Assembly (NCBI RefSeq): GCF_900102175.1
Contig: NZ_FNKN01000002.1
Span: forward strand, 558,001-622,000
Direction: 5' to 3'
Origin: Microbacterium sp. cf332
GTDB taxonomy: Bacteria; Actinomycetota; Actinomycetes; Actinomycetales; Microbacteriaceae
DNA length: 64,000 nt
The notes below the pieces were generated by a model, which saw only the letters and a program-made list of their open reading frames with translations, was not told the DNA's origin and ran no database searches. Shown piece by piece: positions 27,060-35,690 of this stretch (position 1 is the stretch's first letter; every line of letters starts with the position of its first letter). Position numbers and translations under genes: made by a program.

Positions 27060-27772
27060 CCCATGAGCGAGTGGGCGAGGTTGTAGACGACGAGCTGCGC
27101 ACCGTCGGCGAACGCGGCCTCGGCGCCCGCGCGCGTGCCGACGATGTCCATGCGCAGGCGGCCGGCCGCGGCGATCGCCGCAGTGACGACGGCCGACGCC
27201 TCCGCGACCGGGAGGTCGTCGGGCCCCGACGACGCCGCCAGGTCGGACGGGCCGATCATGATGCCGTCGAGCCCCGGCGTCCGGGCGATGGCGGACGCCG
27301 CGGCGACGCCGACCGGCGACTCGATCATGCCCATGACGAGCGTGTTGTCGAGGAACCAGTCGCGATGGACAGCGGCGTCCGTCTCGCCGAAGCGACCGGC
27401 GCGGCTGTACGTCGCGAAGCCGCGCTCGCCGAAGGGAGGGTAGTGCGCTGCCGCGACGATGTCGGCGGCGGCGCGGTCGTCATCGAGGTGGGGCGCGAGG
27501 ATGCCCTCGGCCCCCTGATCGAGAGCACGCAGGATCATGCCCCTGTCGCCCTCGCCCACGCGCACCATCACGGGCACGCCGTGCAGGGCCGCGACGGCGA
27601 TGTGCTGACGCAGCGCGATGACGTCGGCAGGACCGTGCTCGGTGTCGATCAGCACGAAGTCGAAGCCCGAGACCGCGAGCATCTCGACGAGCTCCTCGCC
27701 CGGCATCCGCAGCAGCGCGCCGATCAGGCGTTCGCCGGAGCGGGCCCGCGACCGCAGCGACTGCCGCGTCAT
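27026..27772 (-). CDS. HpcH/HpaI-family aldolase
   Basis: A 248-residue class II pyruvate-type aldolase. Family signatures are LIDTEHGPADV (catalytic His region), VRVGEGDRGMILRALDQGAEGI, MGMIESPVG (metal-ligand Glu) and GPSDLAASSG (metal-ligand Asp). Such enzymes cleave 4-hydroxy-2-oxo acids to pyruvate (or glyoxylate) plus an aldehyde. The ATG overlaps the SDR stop by 4 bp. It is the last gene of the HisD-like/SDR/aldolase operon and probably performs the carbon-cleaving step. Confidence 0.92.
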   Translation of the reverse strand: MTRQSLRSRARSGERLIGALLRMPGEELVEMLAVSGFDFVLIDTEHGPADVIALRQHIAVAALHGVPVMVRVGEGDRGMILRALDQGAEGILAPHLDDDRAAADIVAAAHYPPFGERGFATYSRAGRFGETDAAVHRDWFLDNTLVMGMIESPVGVAAASAIARTPGLDGIMIGPSDLAASSGPDDLPVAEASAVVTAAIAAAGRLRMDIVGTRAGAEAAFADGAQLVVYNLAHSLMGHLRGLRDARG

Positions 27773-28542
27773 CAGGCCACCATCCCGGCCGACAGGTCGA
27801 CATCGGCGCCGCTCATGCCGGGCATGTGCAGCATCGCCACCACCGCCGCCCCCACCTCGGTCTCGGTCACCATGCGACCGAGCGCGGACCGCGAGACGAA
27901 CGCCTCCTCGGCGTCGCGCGGCGTGCTGCCCGAGCGTTCGGCCTCGAGTCGGAAGTTCCGGGTCATCCGTTCGCCGGCGACGGGGCCGGGCGACAGGCTG
28001 TTGACCGAGACACCCGAGCTCCCGACCTCGAACGCCAGGGTCGAGGTGAGCCCGAGGACGGCCATCTTCGATGCCGTGTAGGGCGTCCGATGGGCGAGCG
28101 GCCGCTTGCCGGAGACCGACGCGACGTTGATGACGTCGCCCGAACCCCGCTCGATCATGCCCGGCAGCAGCGCGCGGCACACGAGGAACGTGCCGCGGAC
28201 GTTGACGGCGAACACCTCGTCCCAGTCGGCCGCCGACACGTCGGTGAGGGCCGCGACCGGACCGGCGATCCCCGCGTTGTTGACGAGGATCGACACGGCG
28301 GAGCCGGCGAGATCGTCGCGCAACCGGTCGACGGAGGCGGGGTCGGAGACATCGCACACGAGACGGCGCGCACCCGCGCCGAGACGCGCGACGACCGCGT
28401 CGAGCCGGGCGGCGTCGCGGCCCACGACGACGACCTCGGCACCCGCGGCATGCAGTGCCGTCGCGATCGCCGCGCCGAGCCCGCTGCCGCCGCCGGTCAC
28501 GACGGCGGTGCGGCCGGCGACCCGACCGGCGAGGGCGGTCAC
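27772..28542 (-). CDS. SDR-family NAD(P)-dependent oxidoreductase
   Basis: A 256-residue classical short-chain dehydrogenase. The cofactor motif TGGGSGLG, the NNAG motif, the catalytic Ser (NVASVSG) and the YTASK motif (Tyr and Lys) are all present, as is SLSPGPVAGERM. The start is GTG at 28542, overlapping the HisD-like stop as GTGA. It probably oxidises a hydroxyl of the imported compound or of the product of the HisD-like enzyme. Substrate unknown. Confidence 0.93.
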   Translation of the reverse strand: MTALAGRVAGRTAVVTGGGSGLGAAIATALHAAGAEVVVVGRDAARLDAVVARLGAGARRLVCDVSDPASVDRLRDDLAGSAVSILVNNAGIAGPVAALTDVSAADWDEVFAVNVRGTFLVCRALLPGMIERGSGDVINVASVSGKRPLAHRTPYTASKMAVLGLTSTLAFEVGSSGVSVNSLSPGPVAGERMTRNFRLEAERSGSTPRDAEEAFVSRSALGRMVTETEVGAAVVAMLHMPGMSGADVDLSAGMVA

Positions 28543-29858
28543 CGTGCGCCTGCCCCTGCGCTCTCGTCGATCCACGCGAAGCTCGCGCCGCCGTGGCGCC
28601 AGGCGCGGGCGTCGCCCGAGCGGGCGTGGCCCTCGAAGAGCTCGACGCGCGCGGCGCGCCCGCAGACCTCGCCCAGCAGGGCGGACGACGCGGGGTCGAC
28701 GATCTCCTGGTAGGTGACCGTCCGCAGGTACTTGCCGACCCAGAGGCCGCCCGTGTAGCGGGCGGCGCCCAGCGTGGGGAGCACGTGGTTCGTGCCGATG
28801 ACCTTGTCGCCGTACGAGACGCACGTGTTCTCGCCGAGGAACAGGGCGCCGTAGTCGTGCATCTTCGTCAGTGCCTCGCGAGGCTCGCGGGTGAACACCT
28901 GGACGTGCTCGAAGGCGAACGAGTCGGCGAGGGCGTAGGCCTCGTCGATGTCGTCGACGACGATCACCTGACCCCAGTCGCGCCACGCGGGCTCGGCGTA
29001 GTCGCGCGTCGACATGCCGGGCAGCAGCTCGTCGACGATCTGCATGACGCGCTCGCCGAGCTGCTGCGACGTCGTGATGAGCACGGCGGGGGACTCGGGG
29101 CCGTGCTCGGCCTGCGAGAGCAGGTCGACGGCGGTGAGGAACGGGTCGGCGTCGTCGTCGGCCACGATGAGGATCTCGGTGGGGCCTGCGAAGAGGTCGA
29201 TGCCGACCTCGCCGAACAGCTGGCGCTTGGCCTCGGCCACGTAGGCGTTGCCGGGGCCGGCGATCAGGTTGACCGGCGCGATCGTCTCGGTTCCCACGGC
29301 CATGGCGGTGACCGCCTGCACACCGCCCAGGATGTAGATCTCGTCGGCGCCGGCGAGCTTCATCGCGGCCACCGTCGCCGCGGGGATCTCGCCGCGGATC
29401 GGCGGCGTGCAGGCGACGACGCGCGGCACGCCGGCGACCTTCGCCGTGATGATCGTCATGTGCGCGGACGCCGTCAACGGATACTTGCCGCCCGGGATGT
29501 ACGCGCCCGCCGCCTGGACCGGCACGTGCTTCTGACCGAGGTGCACGCCCGGAAGGGTCTCGACCTCGATGTCGACGAGCGAGTCGCGCTGCGCCTGGGC
29601 GAACCGGCGCACCTGATCCTGGACGAAACGGATGTCGTCGATGACCTGCGGGTCGAGCGACGCCATGATCTCGGCGACGTGCTCGTCGTCGAGGCGGAAG
29701 GGCTGCTCCCAGCGGTCGAACTGCGCGGCGTATCGGCGGACGGCCTCGTCGCCGTTGCCGCGGATGTCGTCGATGATCGTGCCGACCCGCGCGGCGACGT
29801 CGCTCTGCGCGGTGTCGGTGAACGACTTGGTGGGCGCCTTCTTCAGGTACAGGGGCAT
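28539..29858 (-). CDS. HisD-like dehydrogenase (sulfopropanediol 3-dehydrogenase/HpsN-related)
   Basis: A 439-residue member of the histidinol-dehydrogenase superfamily. The ATG at 29858 is preceded by GGAAGGA. Zinc and catalytic motifs are kept: LSQAEHGPES (Gln, His), AFEHVQVF (Glu-His pair), YGDKVIGTNHVLPT (Asp) and a C-terminal FEGHARSGD (His). This last motif and the catabolic surroundings point to the HpsN-like branch, which oxidises 2,3-dihydroxypropane-1-sulfonate, and not to histidine synthesis; no other his gene is near. It likely performs a four-electron oxidation of an alcohol to an acid. Operator-like palindromes lie directly upstream. Confidence 0.88.
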   Translation of the reverse strand: MPLYLKKAPTKSFTDTAQSDVAARVGTIIDDIRGNGDEAVRRYAAQFDRWEQPFRLDDEHVAEIMASLDPQVIDDIRFVQDQVRRFAQAQRDSLVDIEVETLPGVHLGQKHVPVQAAGAYIPGGKYPLTASAHMTIITAKVAGVPRVVACTPPIRGEIPAATVAAMKLAGADEIYILGGVQAVTAMAVGTETIAPVNLIAGPGNAYVAEAKRQLFGEVGIDLFAGPTEILIVADDDADPFLTAVDLLSQAEHGPESPAVLITTSQQLGERVMQIVDELLPGMSTRDYAEPAWRDWGQVIVVDDIDEAYALADSFAFEHVQVFTREPREALTKMHDYGALFLGENTCVSYGDKVIGTNHVLPTLGAARYTGGLWVGKYLRTVTYQEIVDPASSALLGEVCGRAARVELFEGHARSGDARAWRHGGASFAWIDESAGAGAR

Positions 29859-29874
29859 CGGTGCATCCTTCCCA

Positions 29875-29910
29875 TGCATACGTATGTTGCCACTATGACT
29901 GCGTATGCAC
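29875..29910. promoter_or_regulatory. LacI-type operators between hisD-like gene and lacI gene
   Basis: Two related sites sit in the divergent intergenic region: TGCATACGTATG (perfect 10-bp palindrome CATACGTATG at 29877-29886) and TGCGTATGCA (29900-29909), whose reverse complement is TGCATACGCA. The first is 18 bp upstream of the HisD-like start and both are 58-90 bp upstream of the regulator start. They probably mediate repression of the leftward catabolic operon and autoregulation. Confidence 0.7.
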
Positions 29911-29967
29911 AGAAGGTCAAGTCTCCGGTAGACTCCGACCCGTAAGGCCGAGCCTGCAGGGGGGTCC

Positions 29968-30966
29968 ATGGCTGTCACCAGCAGAGATGTCGCTCGGCTC
30001 GCCGGAGTCTCGCAGCCCACCGTATCGCGTGCCCTGCGCGACGATCCCCGCGTGTCGGACGAGACGAAGAAGCGCGTGCGCGAGGCGGCCGAACTGCTCG
30101 GCTACGTCCCGAGCGAGGCCGGCCGCGCCCTGTCGTCCGGGCGCACCCGCCGCATCGGGCTGCTCGTGACCGACCTCGGCAACCAGTTCTACTCGCACAT
30201 CATCGCCCCGCTTCACCGCGAGCTCGAGGCGCGCGGCTACCAGCTCGTGCTGCACACCGAGACGACGGACGAGTCGGTCGCCGAGCGCCTGATCGCGAAC
30301 GGTCTCGACGGAGTCATCCTCGCGACGACGACCGTCGACTCGGTGGTGCCGCTGCGCCTGCGCGACCGAGGTCTGCCCTTCGTCTACTTCAACCGCACGG
30401 CCGCCTACGTCGACGCCGACGCGACCGTCGTGGCCCCGTCGGCCGGGTTCCAGGCCGCCGTCGATCGCGCGCTCGAAGTGGGCCACGAGCGGATCGGCGC
30501 CGTGCTCGGCCCCGAGAACACGAGCACCGGGCAGTCCCGCGAACTCGCGCTGCGTTCGGCGCTGGGCGCCCGCGGCATCACGCTCGATCCGGCGTACGTG
30601 CGCCGCGGCCCGTTCGACACCCAGACGGGCGACGCCGCCACCGCGGAACTGCTCGGGCTCGCCGACGCCCCCTCGCTCATCTTCTGCGGCAACGACGTCG
30701 TCGCGTACGGCGCGTTGAACGCGGCCCGGCGCGCCGGCGTCGAGGTGCCGGACGACGTCTCGATCATCGGCTTCGACGATCTCCCGCCGGCGTCATGGCC
30801 GATCATCCAGCTCTCCACGATCGCGTACGACTACGTGCGCATGGCGCGAGAGGCCGGTCGACTGATGGTGGAACGCATCGAGCGCCGCCCCGAGGCGTAC
30901 GCGCACGTCGAGTTCGAGACGACTTTCGTCGAGCGTCGCACCCTCTCCGCCCCGCACACCCGCTGA
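29968..30966 (+). CDS. LacI-family transcriptional regulator
   Basis: A 332-residue regulator. The N-terminal helix-turn-helix reads SRDVARLAGVSQPTVSRALR, followed by the hinge region (YVPSEAGRALSSGRTRRIG) and a periplasmic-binding-protein-like ligand domain (GLLVTDLGNQFYSHI, LIFCGNDVVAYGALNAA, VSIIGFDDLPPASW). The ATG at 29968 follows GCAGGGGGG. It is divergent from the HisD/SDR/aldolase operon. Candidate operators lie before this gene, before that operon, before the importer at 23166 and before the NTF2-like gene at 31096. Confidence 0.95.
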   Translation: MAVTSRDVARLAGVSQPTVSRALRDDPRVSDETKKRVREAAELLGYVPSEAGRALSSGRTRRIGLLVTDLGNQFYSHIIAPLHRELEARGYQLVLHTETTDESVAERLIANGLDGVILATTTVDSVVPLRLRDRGLPFVYFNRTAAYVDADATVVAPSAGFQAAVDRALEVGHERIGAVLGPENTSTGQSRELALRSALGARGITLDPAYVRRGPFDTQTGDAATAELLGLADAPSLIFCGNDVVAYGALNAARRAGVEVPDDVSIIGFDDLPPASWPIIQLSTIAYDYVRMAREAGRLMVERIERRPEAYAHVEFETTFVERRTLSAPHTR

Positions 30967-31026
30967 GCCGGTCCGGCGGCCGCGCGTCGGTGCCCCTCCG
31001 GTCGGCGCGGACTCTTGCGAGCCGGT

Positions 31027-31043
31027 TGTGCATACGCATACAC
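31027..31043. promoter_or_regulatory. LacI-type operator upstream of NTF2-like gene
   Basis: The site TGTGCATACGCATACAC (about 31027-31043) is a near-palindrome with a central CG and shares TGCATACG with the sites at 23144, 29875 and 29900. It lies about 50 bp upstream of the GTG start at 31096 and just after the LacI gene stop, so it could control the NTF2-like/bicupin transcript. Confidence 0.65.
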
Positions 31044-31095
31044 TGCGAGCATCACACGCCGCGCCGCTCGGCGCCGAACCCCCAAGGAGTGACGA

Positions 31096-32076
31096 GTGCC
31101 TCTCGATCCGGTCGCCTACCAGCCGTACGCCGACCCCGACGACTTCATCCGGGAGGTCACCGACCTCATCTGGGTGGACCGGTCGATCAGCTTCATCCGC
31201 GAGAACTACGAGCCCGACTCGATCGTCCACGGGGCCTACGGCACCTCGACGACGCGCGACGAGGTCATCGAGGGCACGCTGATGCGCATCTCGGCGACGC
31301 CCGACCGGACCGGCCAGGCCGAGGACGTGATCTGGGAGGCCCGTGGGGACGACGCCTTCCTGAGCTCCCACCTCGTGCTCTCGGGCCACCTGCAGACCTC
31401 GGAGCACAGCCGTACCATCGCCAACTGCCTCTACCGGCGCGGTCGCATGGTGGAGGAGTGGGTCGTCCGCGACTCGCTCGCCGGGGCGCTCGCGCTGGGC
31501 GTCGACCTCGACGAGCTGGCCCGACTCTCGGCCTTCCGCGGGTACACCGGCTCCTGGACCGAGCCGGCCCCCGCCGACCCGATCTCGGTCGGCGACTCGG
31601 GGCCGCGCCCCGACGACCACCGGTCCGAGGTCGAGCGGGTCATCGAGATGATCCAGACGGTGTGGAACGACCGCGACCTGCAGAAGGTCGAGAAGTTCTT
31701 CCACCGCGACCTCGTGCTGCTCACCGTGGGGAACCGCGTCGTCATCCGTCCCGAGGGCTACCGGCGGGCGCTCCTGCGCTTCCTCGAGTCGTTCCCGGCC
31801 GGACAGTTCGAGATCCGCGACATCCAGACCAACTACGACGTGCGCTACGCGGGACTGCGCGTCGCGGTCACTTGGCGGTTCGTCGGCGCCTACAACGGCG
31901 TCCCGAACTACGGTCCGCTCACCGGCAAGCCGGTCGACGTGCTCGGCATCTCGCAGTTCACGTTCCACCAGGGCGCCCTCGTCAAGGAGGTCCGCCTGTG
32001 GGACGACATCGCCCTGCGCGCCCAGATCGCGGGCATGCGCGGCGACGAGCCCGTCGGTCCCGGAAACATCTACTGA
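31096..32076 (+). CDS. Tandem NTF2-like (SnoaL-type) domain protein
   Basis: A 326-residue cytoplasmic protein starting at the GTG at 31096 behind AAGGAGTGAC. It appears to hold two NTF2-like/SnoaL domains: residues about 15-140 (FIRENYEPDSIVHGAYGTST, then NCLYRRGRMVEEWVVRD) and about 175-310 (VERVIEMIQTVWNDRDLQKV, then FTFHQGALVKEVRLWDD). Both end in the typical G-K-I/V-x-E-E-W type strand. Such folds act as isomerases, cyclases or binders. It is 24 bp upstream of the bicupin gene. The reaction is unknown. Confidence 0.8.
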   Translation: MPLDPVAYQPYADPDDFIREVTDLIWVDRSISFIRENYEPDSIVHGAYGTSTTRDEVIEGTLMRISATPDRTGQAEDVIWEARGDDAFLSSHLVLSGHLQTSEHSRTIANCLYRRGRMVEEWVVRDSLAGALALGVDLDELARLSAFRGYTGSWTEPAPADPISVGDSGPRPDDHRSEVERVIEMIQTVWNDRDLQKVEKFFHRDLVLLTVGNRVVIRPEGYRRALLRFLESFPAGQFEIRDIQTNYDVRYAGLRVAVTWRFVGAYNGVPNYGPLTGKPVDVLGISQFTFHQGALVKEVRLWDDIALRAQIAGMRGDEPVGPGNIY

Positions 32077-32100
32077 TCCACTGGAGGGAAGAACACCATC

Positions 32101-33267
32101 ATGAGTACCGATCACCTGAGCCACGACACCGTCGTCGACGGGGCCGAGATCGAGCGCCGCACCATCCGCAAGAGCGACTGGGCGCCCCACAACGCCGCTT
32201 TCATCGACTGCCGCACCCCCGGTTCGGACCGCAAGGAGAACTACGCCTTCATCGGCGGCGGCGTGTCGCAGAACGCGGGACAGATCATCAACCTGACCGA
32301 GGAGCACGGTTTCAACACCGGTGCGGCCGGCATGCCCAACGGCATCTCGAACAACCTGCACCTGCACTTCACCGCTGAGGTCTTCGTCAACCTCGGCGGC
32401 GAGTTCCGGCTGCGGTGGGGCATCGACGGCAAGCAGGGCGAGTACGTCAGCACCGACGGCGACATCATCTCGATCCCGACCTGGATCTTCCGAGGCTTCA
32501 CGAACGAGGGGCCCGACGACGGCATCCTCTGGACGGTCCTCGGCCGTGACGTCACCGGAGGCATCATCTGGGGTCCGTCCGTGCTGAAGGAGGCCGAGTC
32601 GTACGGTCTCTACCTGACCGCGGAGAACCAGCTGATCGACACCGTCGCGGGCGACGAGCTCCCCGACGACGTCGCGCTCATCAAGCCCATCCAGCAGAAG
32701 TACGTCGACGAGCTGACGTCGTACTCGGTCGAGGAGATGCGCCAGCGCGTCATCCAGCCCGGCGACCGGGTCTACAGCGCCAACGCCCTGCTGTGCGCGA
32801 GCCTGCCCGGCGGCGCTGCGGAGCTCAGCCTCGCGATCGGGTACGGCATGAGCGAGGACCGGCGCCAGGTGCCCCGCATCCACGAGCCGCACTCGTTCAA
32901 CATGGCCTGGCTGCGTGCCGCCGAGGACGAGGGGATGCTGCGTCATCGACACGACAAGAACCAGGCGCTGCTGGTCAAGAGCGGCCGATGGGCGGTGACC
33001 CTCAACGGCGACCCGTCGTCGACCGTCGAGCTGGCCCCGTCCGACTCGTTCTCGGTGCCCGCGGGCGCCTGGCGGGCGTTCCGCTGCATCGAGGCCGGCG
33101 AGTCCGGCGCGGGCGAGCTGCTCGTCGTGACCTCGGGCGACGACCGCGTCTACCTCGAATGGGCCCCCGAGGTCGTCGACGCCGCGCGCGACGCCGACTG
33201 GATGATCGATCCCAACGGATACCTCGCGCCCGTCGGCGTGATGGTCACCGCGACCGAGGACGACTGA
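32101..33267 (+). CDS. Bicupin protein, putative metal-dependent enzyme
   Basis: A 388-residue protein with two cupin domains. The first metal-site-like motif is NNLHLHFTAEVFVNLGGE (about residues 85-102); the second is RHRHDKNQALLVKSGRWAV (about 280-298). Both match the HxH...E cupin motif 1 pattern, followed by PTWIFRGFTN and VPAGAWRAFR as motif 2 equivalents. Bicupins include dioxygenases, isomerases and decarboxylases. It is co-directional with the NTF2-like gene after 24 bp. I do not recognise a described family member. Confidence 0.8.
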   Translation: MSTDHLSHDTVVDGAEIERRTIRKSDWAPHNAAFIDCRTPGSDRKENYAFIGGGVSQNAGQIINLTEEHGFNTGAAGMPNGISNNLHLHFTAEVFVNLGGEFRLRWGIDGKQGEYVSTDGDIISIPTWIFRGFTNEGPDDGILWTVLGRDVTGGIIWGPSVLKEAESYGLYLTAENQLIDTVAGDELPDDVALIKPIQQKYVDELTSYSVEEMRQRVIQPGDRVYSANALLCASLPGGAAELSLAIGYGMSEDRRQVPRIHEPHSFNMAWLRAAEDEGMLRHRHDKNQALLVKSGRWAVTLNGDPSSTVELAPSDSFSVPAGAWRAFRCIEAGESGAGELLVVTSGDDRVYLEWAPEVVDAARDADWMIDPNGYLAPVGVMVTATEDD

Positions 33268-33303
33268 CCCGGCGCACGTCGCCCGCTCCGGGGCGTCCGC
33301 CGG

Positions 33304-34230
33304 TCACGAGGCCGGCAGGCGTCCCGGATGCGCGTCGAGGCGGGTGCGCAGCAGCTGCTCGGCGAGCGTCGCCATCCGGCGCGCGGCCGGCGAGAGGTAA
33401 GCGCCGTCGCGGTGGGCGAGGGCGATCGTGTCGTACACCGGGTCGGCGAACGGCACCGCGGTGACGCCCGCCGGGAATCGTGCCGACTCGGCGATCGTCC
33501 GCGAGACGATCGTGTCGGCCGCGCCGCTCGCCACCAGGCCCAATGCCGTCTCGACGTTCTCGACCTCGATCGCCGGGTCGAGGGACAGCCCCTCGAGTCG
33601 CGCTCGTTCGAGCAGCTGGCGTCGGGTCGGGTCGGTCCATCCGGCGTACGCGTCGTAGAGGACGAGCTTCGCCGCCGCGACGTCTGCGATGGACACGGGT
33701 GCGGTGGGCGCGTCCGGGCGTCCCGACACGAAGAGCACCTCGTCGCGGAACAGCGGCGTGATCCGCAGACCGGTCTCGTCGACCGGCAGCACGAGCAGGC
33801 CGGCCTCGATCTCGCCGGCAGCGATCGACCGCGCCACGAGCGCGGAGTTGATGCCGACCAGGCGCACCCGCACGCCCGGGTGCTGCGCGTGGAAGCGCTC
33901 CACGAGGTCGGCGAGGTCGTAGTACGCCGCATTGCGGAGCACGCCGAAGGTGCACGTGCCCCCCTCGAGCGAGTGCAGGGCCCGCATCGTCTCGATGCCG
34001 TTGTCGATCGCCGACACGGCCTGTTCCGCGTGCGCCCGCAGGGCCGTCGCCGCCTCCGTCGGTGCGAGGCGTCGCCCGCCGCGACTGAACAGCCTCACGC
34101 CCAACTCGCGCTCGAGGCGCGCGACCAGCTCCGACACCGACGCCTGCGTGGTGTCGAGCTCGATCGCGGCGGCGGTGAATGATCCGCACTCGAGCGCCGC
34201 GAGGAAGGCCTTCAACTGGGTCAGGGTCAC
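33304..34230 (-). CDS. LysR-family transcriptional regulator
   Basis: A 308-residue LysR regulator. The start is GTG at 34230 (VTLTQLKAFLAALECGSF), with the winged helix-turn-helix (FTAAAIELDTTQASVSELVARLERELGVRLFSR seen in pieces) and the effector-binding domain that follows. It is divergent from the second HisD-like gene with a 78-bp spacer that contains a perfect 7-bp inverted repeat. It is therefore the probable activator of 34309-35628 and perhaps of proVWX beyond. It is convergent with the bicupin gene. Confidence 0.93.
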   Translation of the reverse strand: MTLTQLKAFLAALECGSFTAAAIELDTTQASVSELVARLERELGVRLFSRGGRRLAPTEAATALRAHAEQAVSAIDNGIETMRALHSLEGGTCTFGVLRNAAYYDLADLVERFHAQHPGVRVRLVGINSALVARSIAAGEIEAGLLVLPVDETGLRITPLFRDEVLFVSGRPDAPTAPVSIADVAAAKLVLYDAYAGWTDPTRRQLLERARLEGLSLDPAIEVENVETALGLVASGAADTIVSRTIAESARFPAGVTAVPFADPVYDTIALAHRDGAYLSPAARRMATLAEQLLRTRLDAHPGRLPAS

Positions 34231-34244
34231 GTCCCAATGGTAAA

Positions 34245-34272
34245 CCCGATGCTTCGTATCGGATCCATCGGG
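34245..34272. promoter_or_regulatory. Candidate LysR operator (inverted repeat)
   Basis: Perfect 7-bp inverted repeat CCCGATG (34245-34251) / CATCGGG (34266-34272) with a 14-bp spacer. It lies in the 78-bp region between the divergent LysR and HisD-like genes, 15 bp from the LysR start. Position and symmetry suit a LysR recognition site, but there is no second example in the window. Confidence 0.5.
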
Positions 34273-34308
34273 CTTGTGGGGGATGAGGGCTCGCCCTAGC
34301 GTTCCGGT

Positions 34309-35628
34309 ATGCGATTCACTCCCGCTCTGCTCGAGCGCCTCGACGGTTCCTTCCGCCACCTCAAGACGCCGCTCGTCGACGCCCCGGCGGCGCAACGCGA
34401 CCCGAAGGTCATCGAGACCGTGTCGACGATGCTCTCCGACATCCAGGCCCGCGGCCTCGACGCCGTCCTCGATTACGCCCGCTCGCTCGACCGATACGAG
34501 GGCGGCGATATCGAGCTGACGGCCCAGCAGATCGCGACCAGCGGCGACCGTCTGCCCGCCGACCTGCGCGAGGCGATCGAGCTGGGCTCGCAGCGCACCC
34601 GCGCCTTCGCCGCCGAGCAGCGGTCGCACCTGACCGACTTCGAGACCGAGCTCGTGCCGGGGCTCGTGACCGGCGCCCGATACGTGCCCGTGTCGCGCGT
34701 CGGCGCCTACCTGCCCGCGGGGCGCTTCCCCCTCACCGCGAGCGCGTTCATGACCGTCGGCGTCGCGAAAGCCGCCGGTGTGCCGACCGTGATCGCGTGC
34801 ACCCCGCCGCAGCCGGACGGCGGCGCGAACGACGCCGTCGTCTACGCAGCGCACCTCTCCGGTGTCGACCGCGTGTTCGTGCTGGGCGGCGTCCAGGCGC
34901 TCGCCGCCATGGCGTTCGGTCTGCTCGGCGACCTGCCGGTCGACATGCTCGTCGGCGCGGGCAACGCGTTCGTCGCCGAGGCCAAGCGCCAGCTGTTCGG
35001 GACCGTCGCGATCGACCTGCTCGCCGGCCCCTCGGAGGTCGCCGTCATCTCGGACGAGACCGCCGACCCCGAGATCGTCGCCGCCGACCTGCTCGGCCAG
35101 GCCGAGCACGGCCCCAACTCCCCGGCCGCACTCGTCACGACATCGGAGGTGCACGGCCGCGCCGTGATCGAGGCCGTCGACCGTCAGCTCGCCACACTCG
35201 CGACCGAACCGATCGCCGGCCCGGCATGGCGCGACTACGGCTCGGTCACGGTCGCCGACGACCGCGAGACCGCCGCCGCCCTGATGGACGACCTCGCGCC
35301 CGAGCACCTCGAGGTCATCTCGGCCGACGACACCTGGTATCACGACCGCCTGCGCAACTACGGCTCGATCTTCCTCGGCCCGTGGAGCACGGTCGCATAC
35401 TCCGACAAGGGCATGGCCGGCACGAACCACGTGCTCCCGACGGCGGGCGGCGCGAAGCACAGCGCGGGCCTGTCGGTCTCGCGCTTCCTCAAGCCGCTGA
35501 CGTATCAGCGCATCACGCGCTCGGCCACGCCCGAGCTCGCTGAAGCCGTGCAGGTCATCTCCGACTCCGAGGGTATGGCGGCGCACAGCGCGACGGCCAC
35601 GATGCGGCTCGCCACCTACGCCGACTGA
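34309..35628 (+). CDS. Second HisD-like dehydrogenase
   Basis: A 439-residue histidinol-dehydrogenase superfamily protein, the same length as the 28539-29858 paralogue. Conserved sites: LGQAEHGPNSPA (Gln, His), APEHLEVIS (Glu-His pair), YSDKGMAGTNHVLPT (Asp) and SEGMAAHSA (C-terminal His). The C-terminus differs from the FEGHARSGD of the other copy and is closer to true HisD. No histidine-pathway neighbours exist, however, and it is divergent from a LysR gene. Two interpretations remain: a catabolic alcohol dehydrogenase (favoured), or a displaced hisD. RBS before the ATG at 34309 is weak. Confidence 0.85.
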   Translation: MRFTPALLERLDGSFRHLKTPLVDAPAAQRDPKVIETVSTMLSDIQARGLDAVLDYARSLDRYEGGDIELTAQQIATSGDRLPADLREAIELGSQRTRAFAAEQRSHLTDFETELVPGLVTGARYVPVSRVGAYLPAGRFPLTASAFMTVGVAKAAGVPTVIACTPPQPDGGANDAVVYAAHLSGVDRVFVLGGVQALAAMAFGLLGDLPVDMLVGAGNAFVAEAKRQLFGTVAIDLLAGPSEVAVISDETADPEIVAADLLGQAEHGPNSPAALVTTSEVHGRAVIEAVDRQLATLATEPIAGPAWRDYGSVTVADDRETAAALMDDLAPEHLEVISADDTWYHDRLRNYGSIFLGPWSTVAYSDKGMAGTNHVLPTAGGAKHSAGLSVSRFLKPLTYQRITRSATPELAEAVQVISDSEGMAAHSATATMRLATYAD

Positions 35629-35690
35629 GACGCGCCCGCGCCGTGCGTGATGCCGAGGACATCCCGCGCGGCGCGCGCGTGATAGCGGAA

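Noticed and set aside
28539-29858. Histidine biosynthesis role for the HisD-like gene
   Set aside because: It is in an operon with an SDR and an aldolase under LacI-type operators, with no other his genes and a C-terminal FEGHARSGD typical of the HpsN-like branch.
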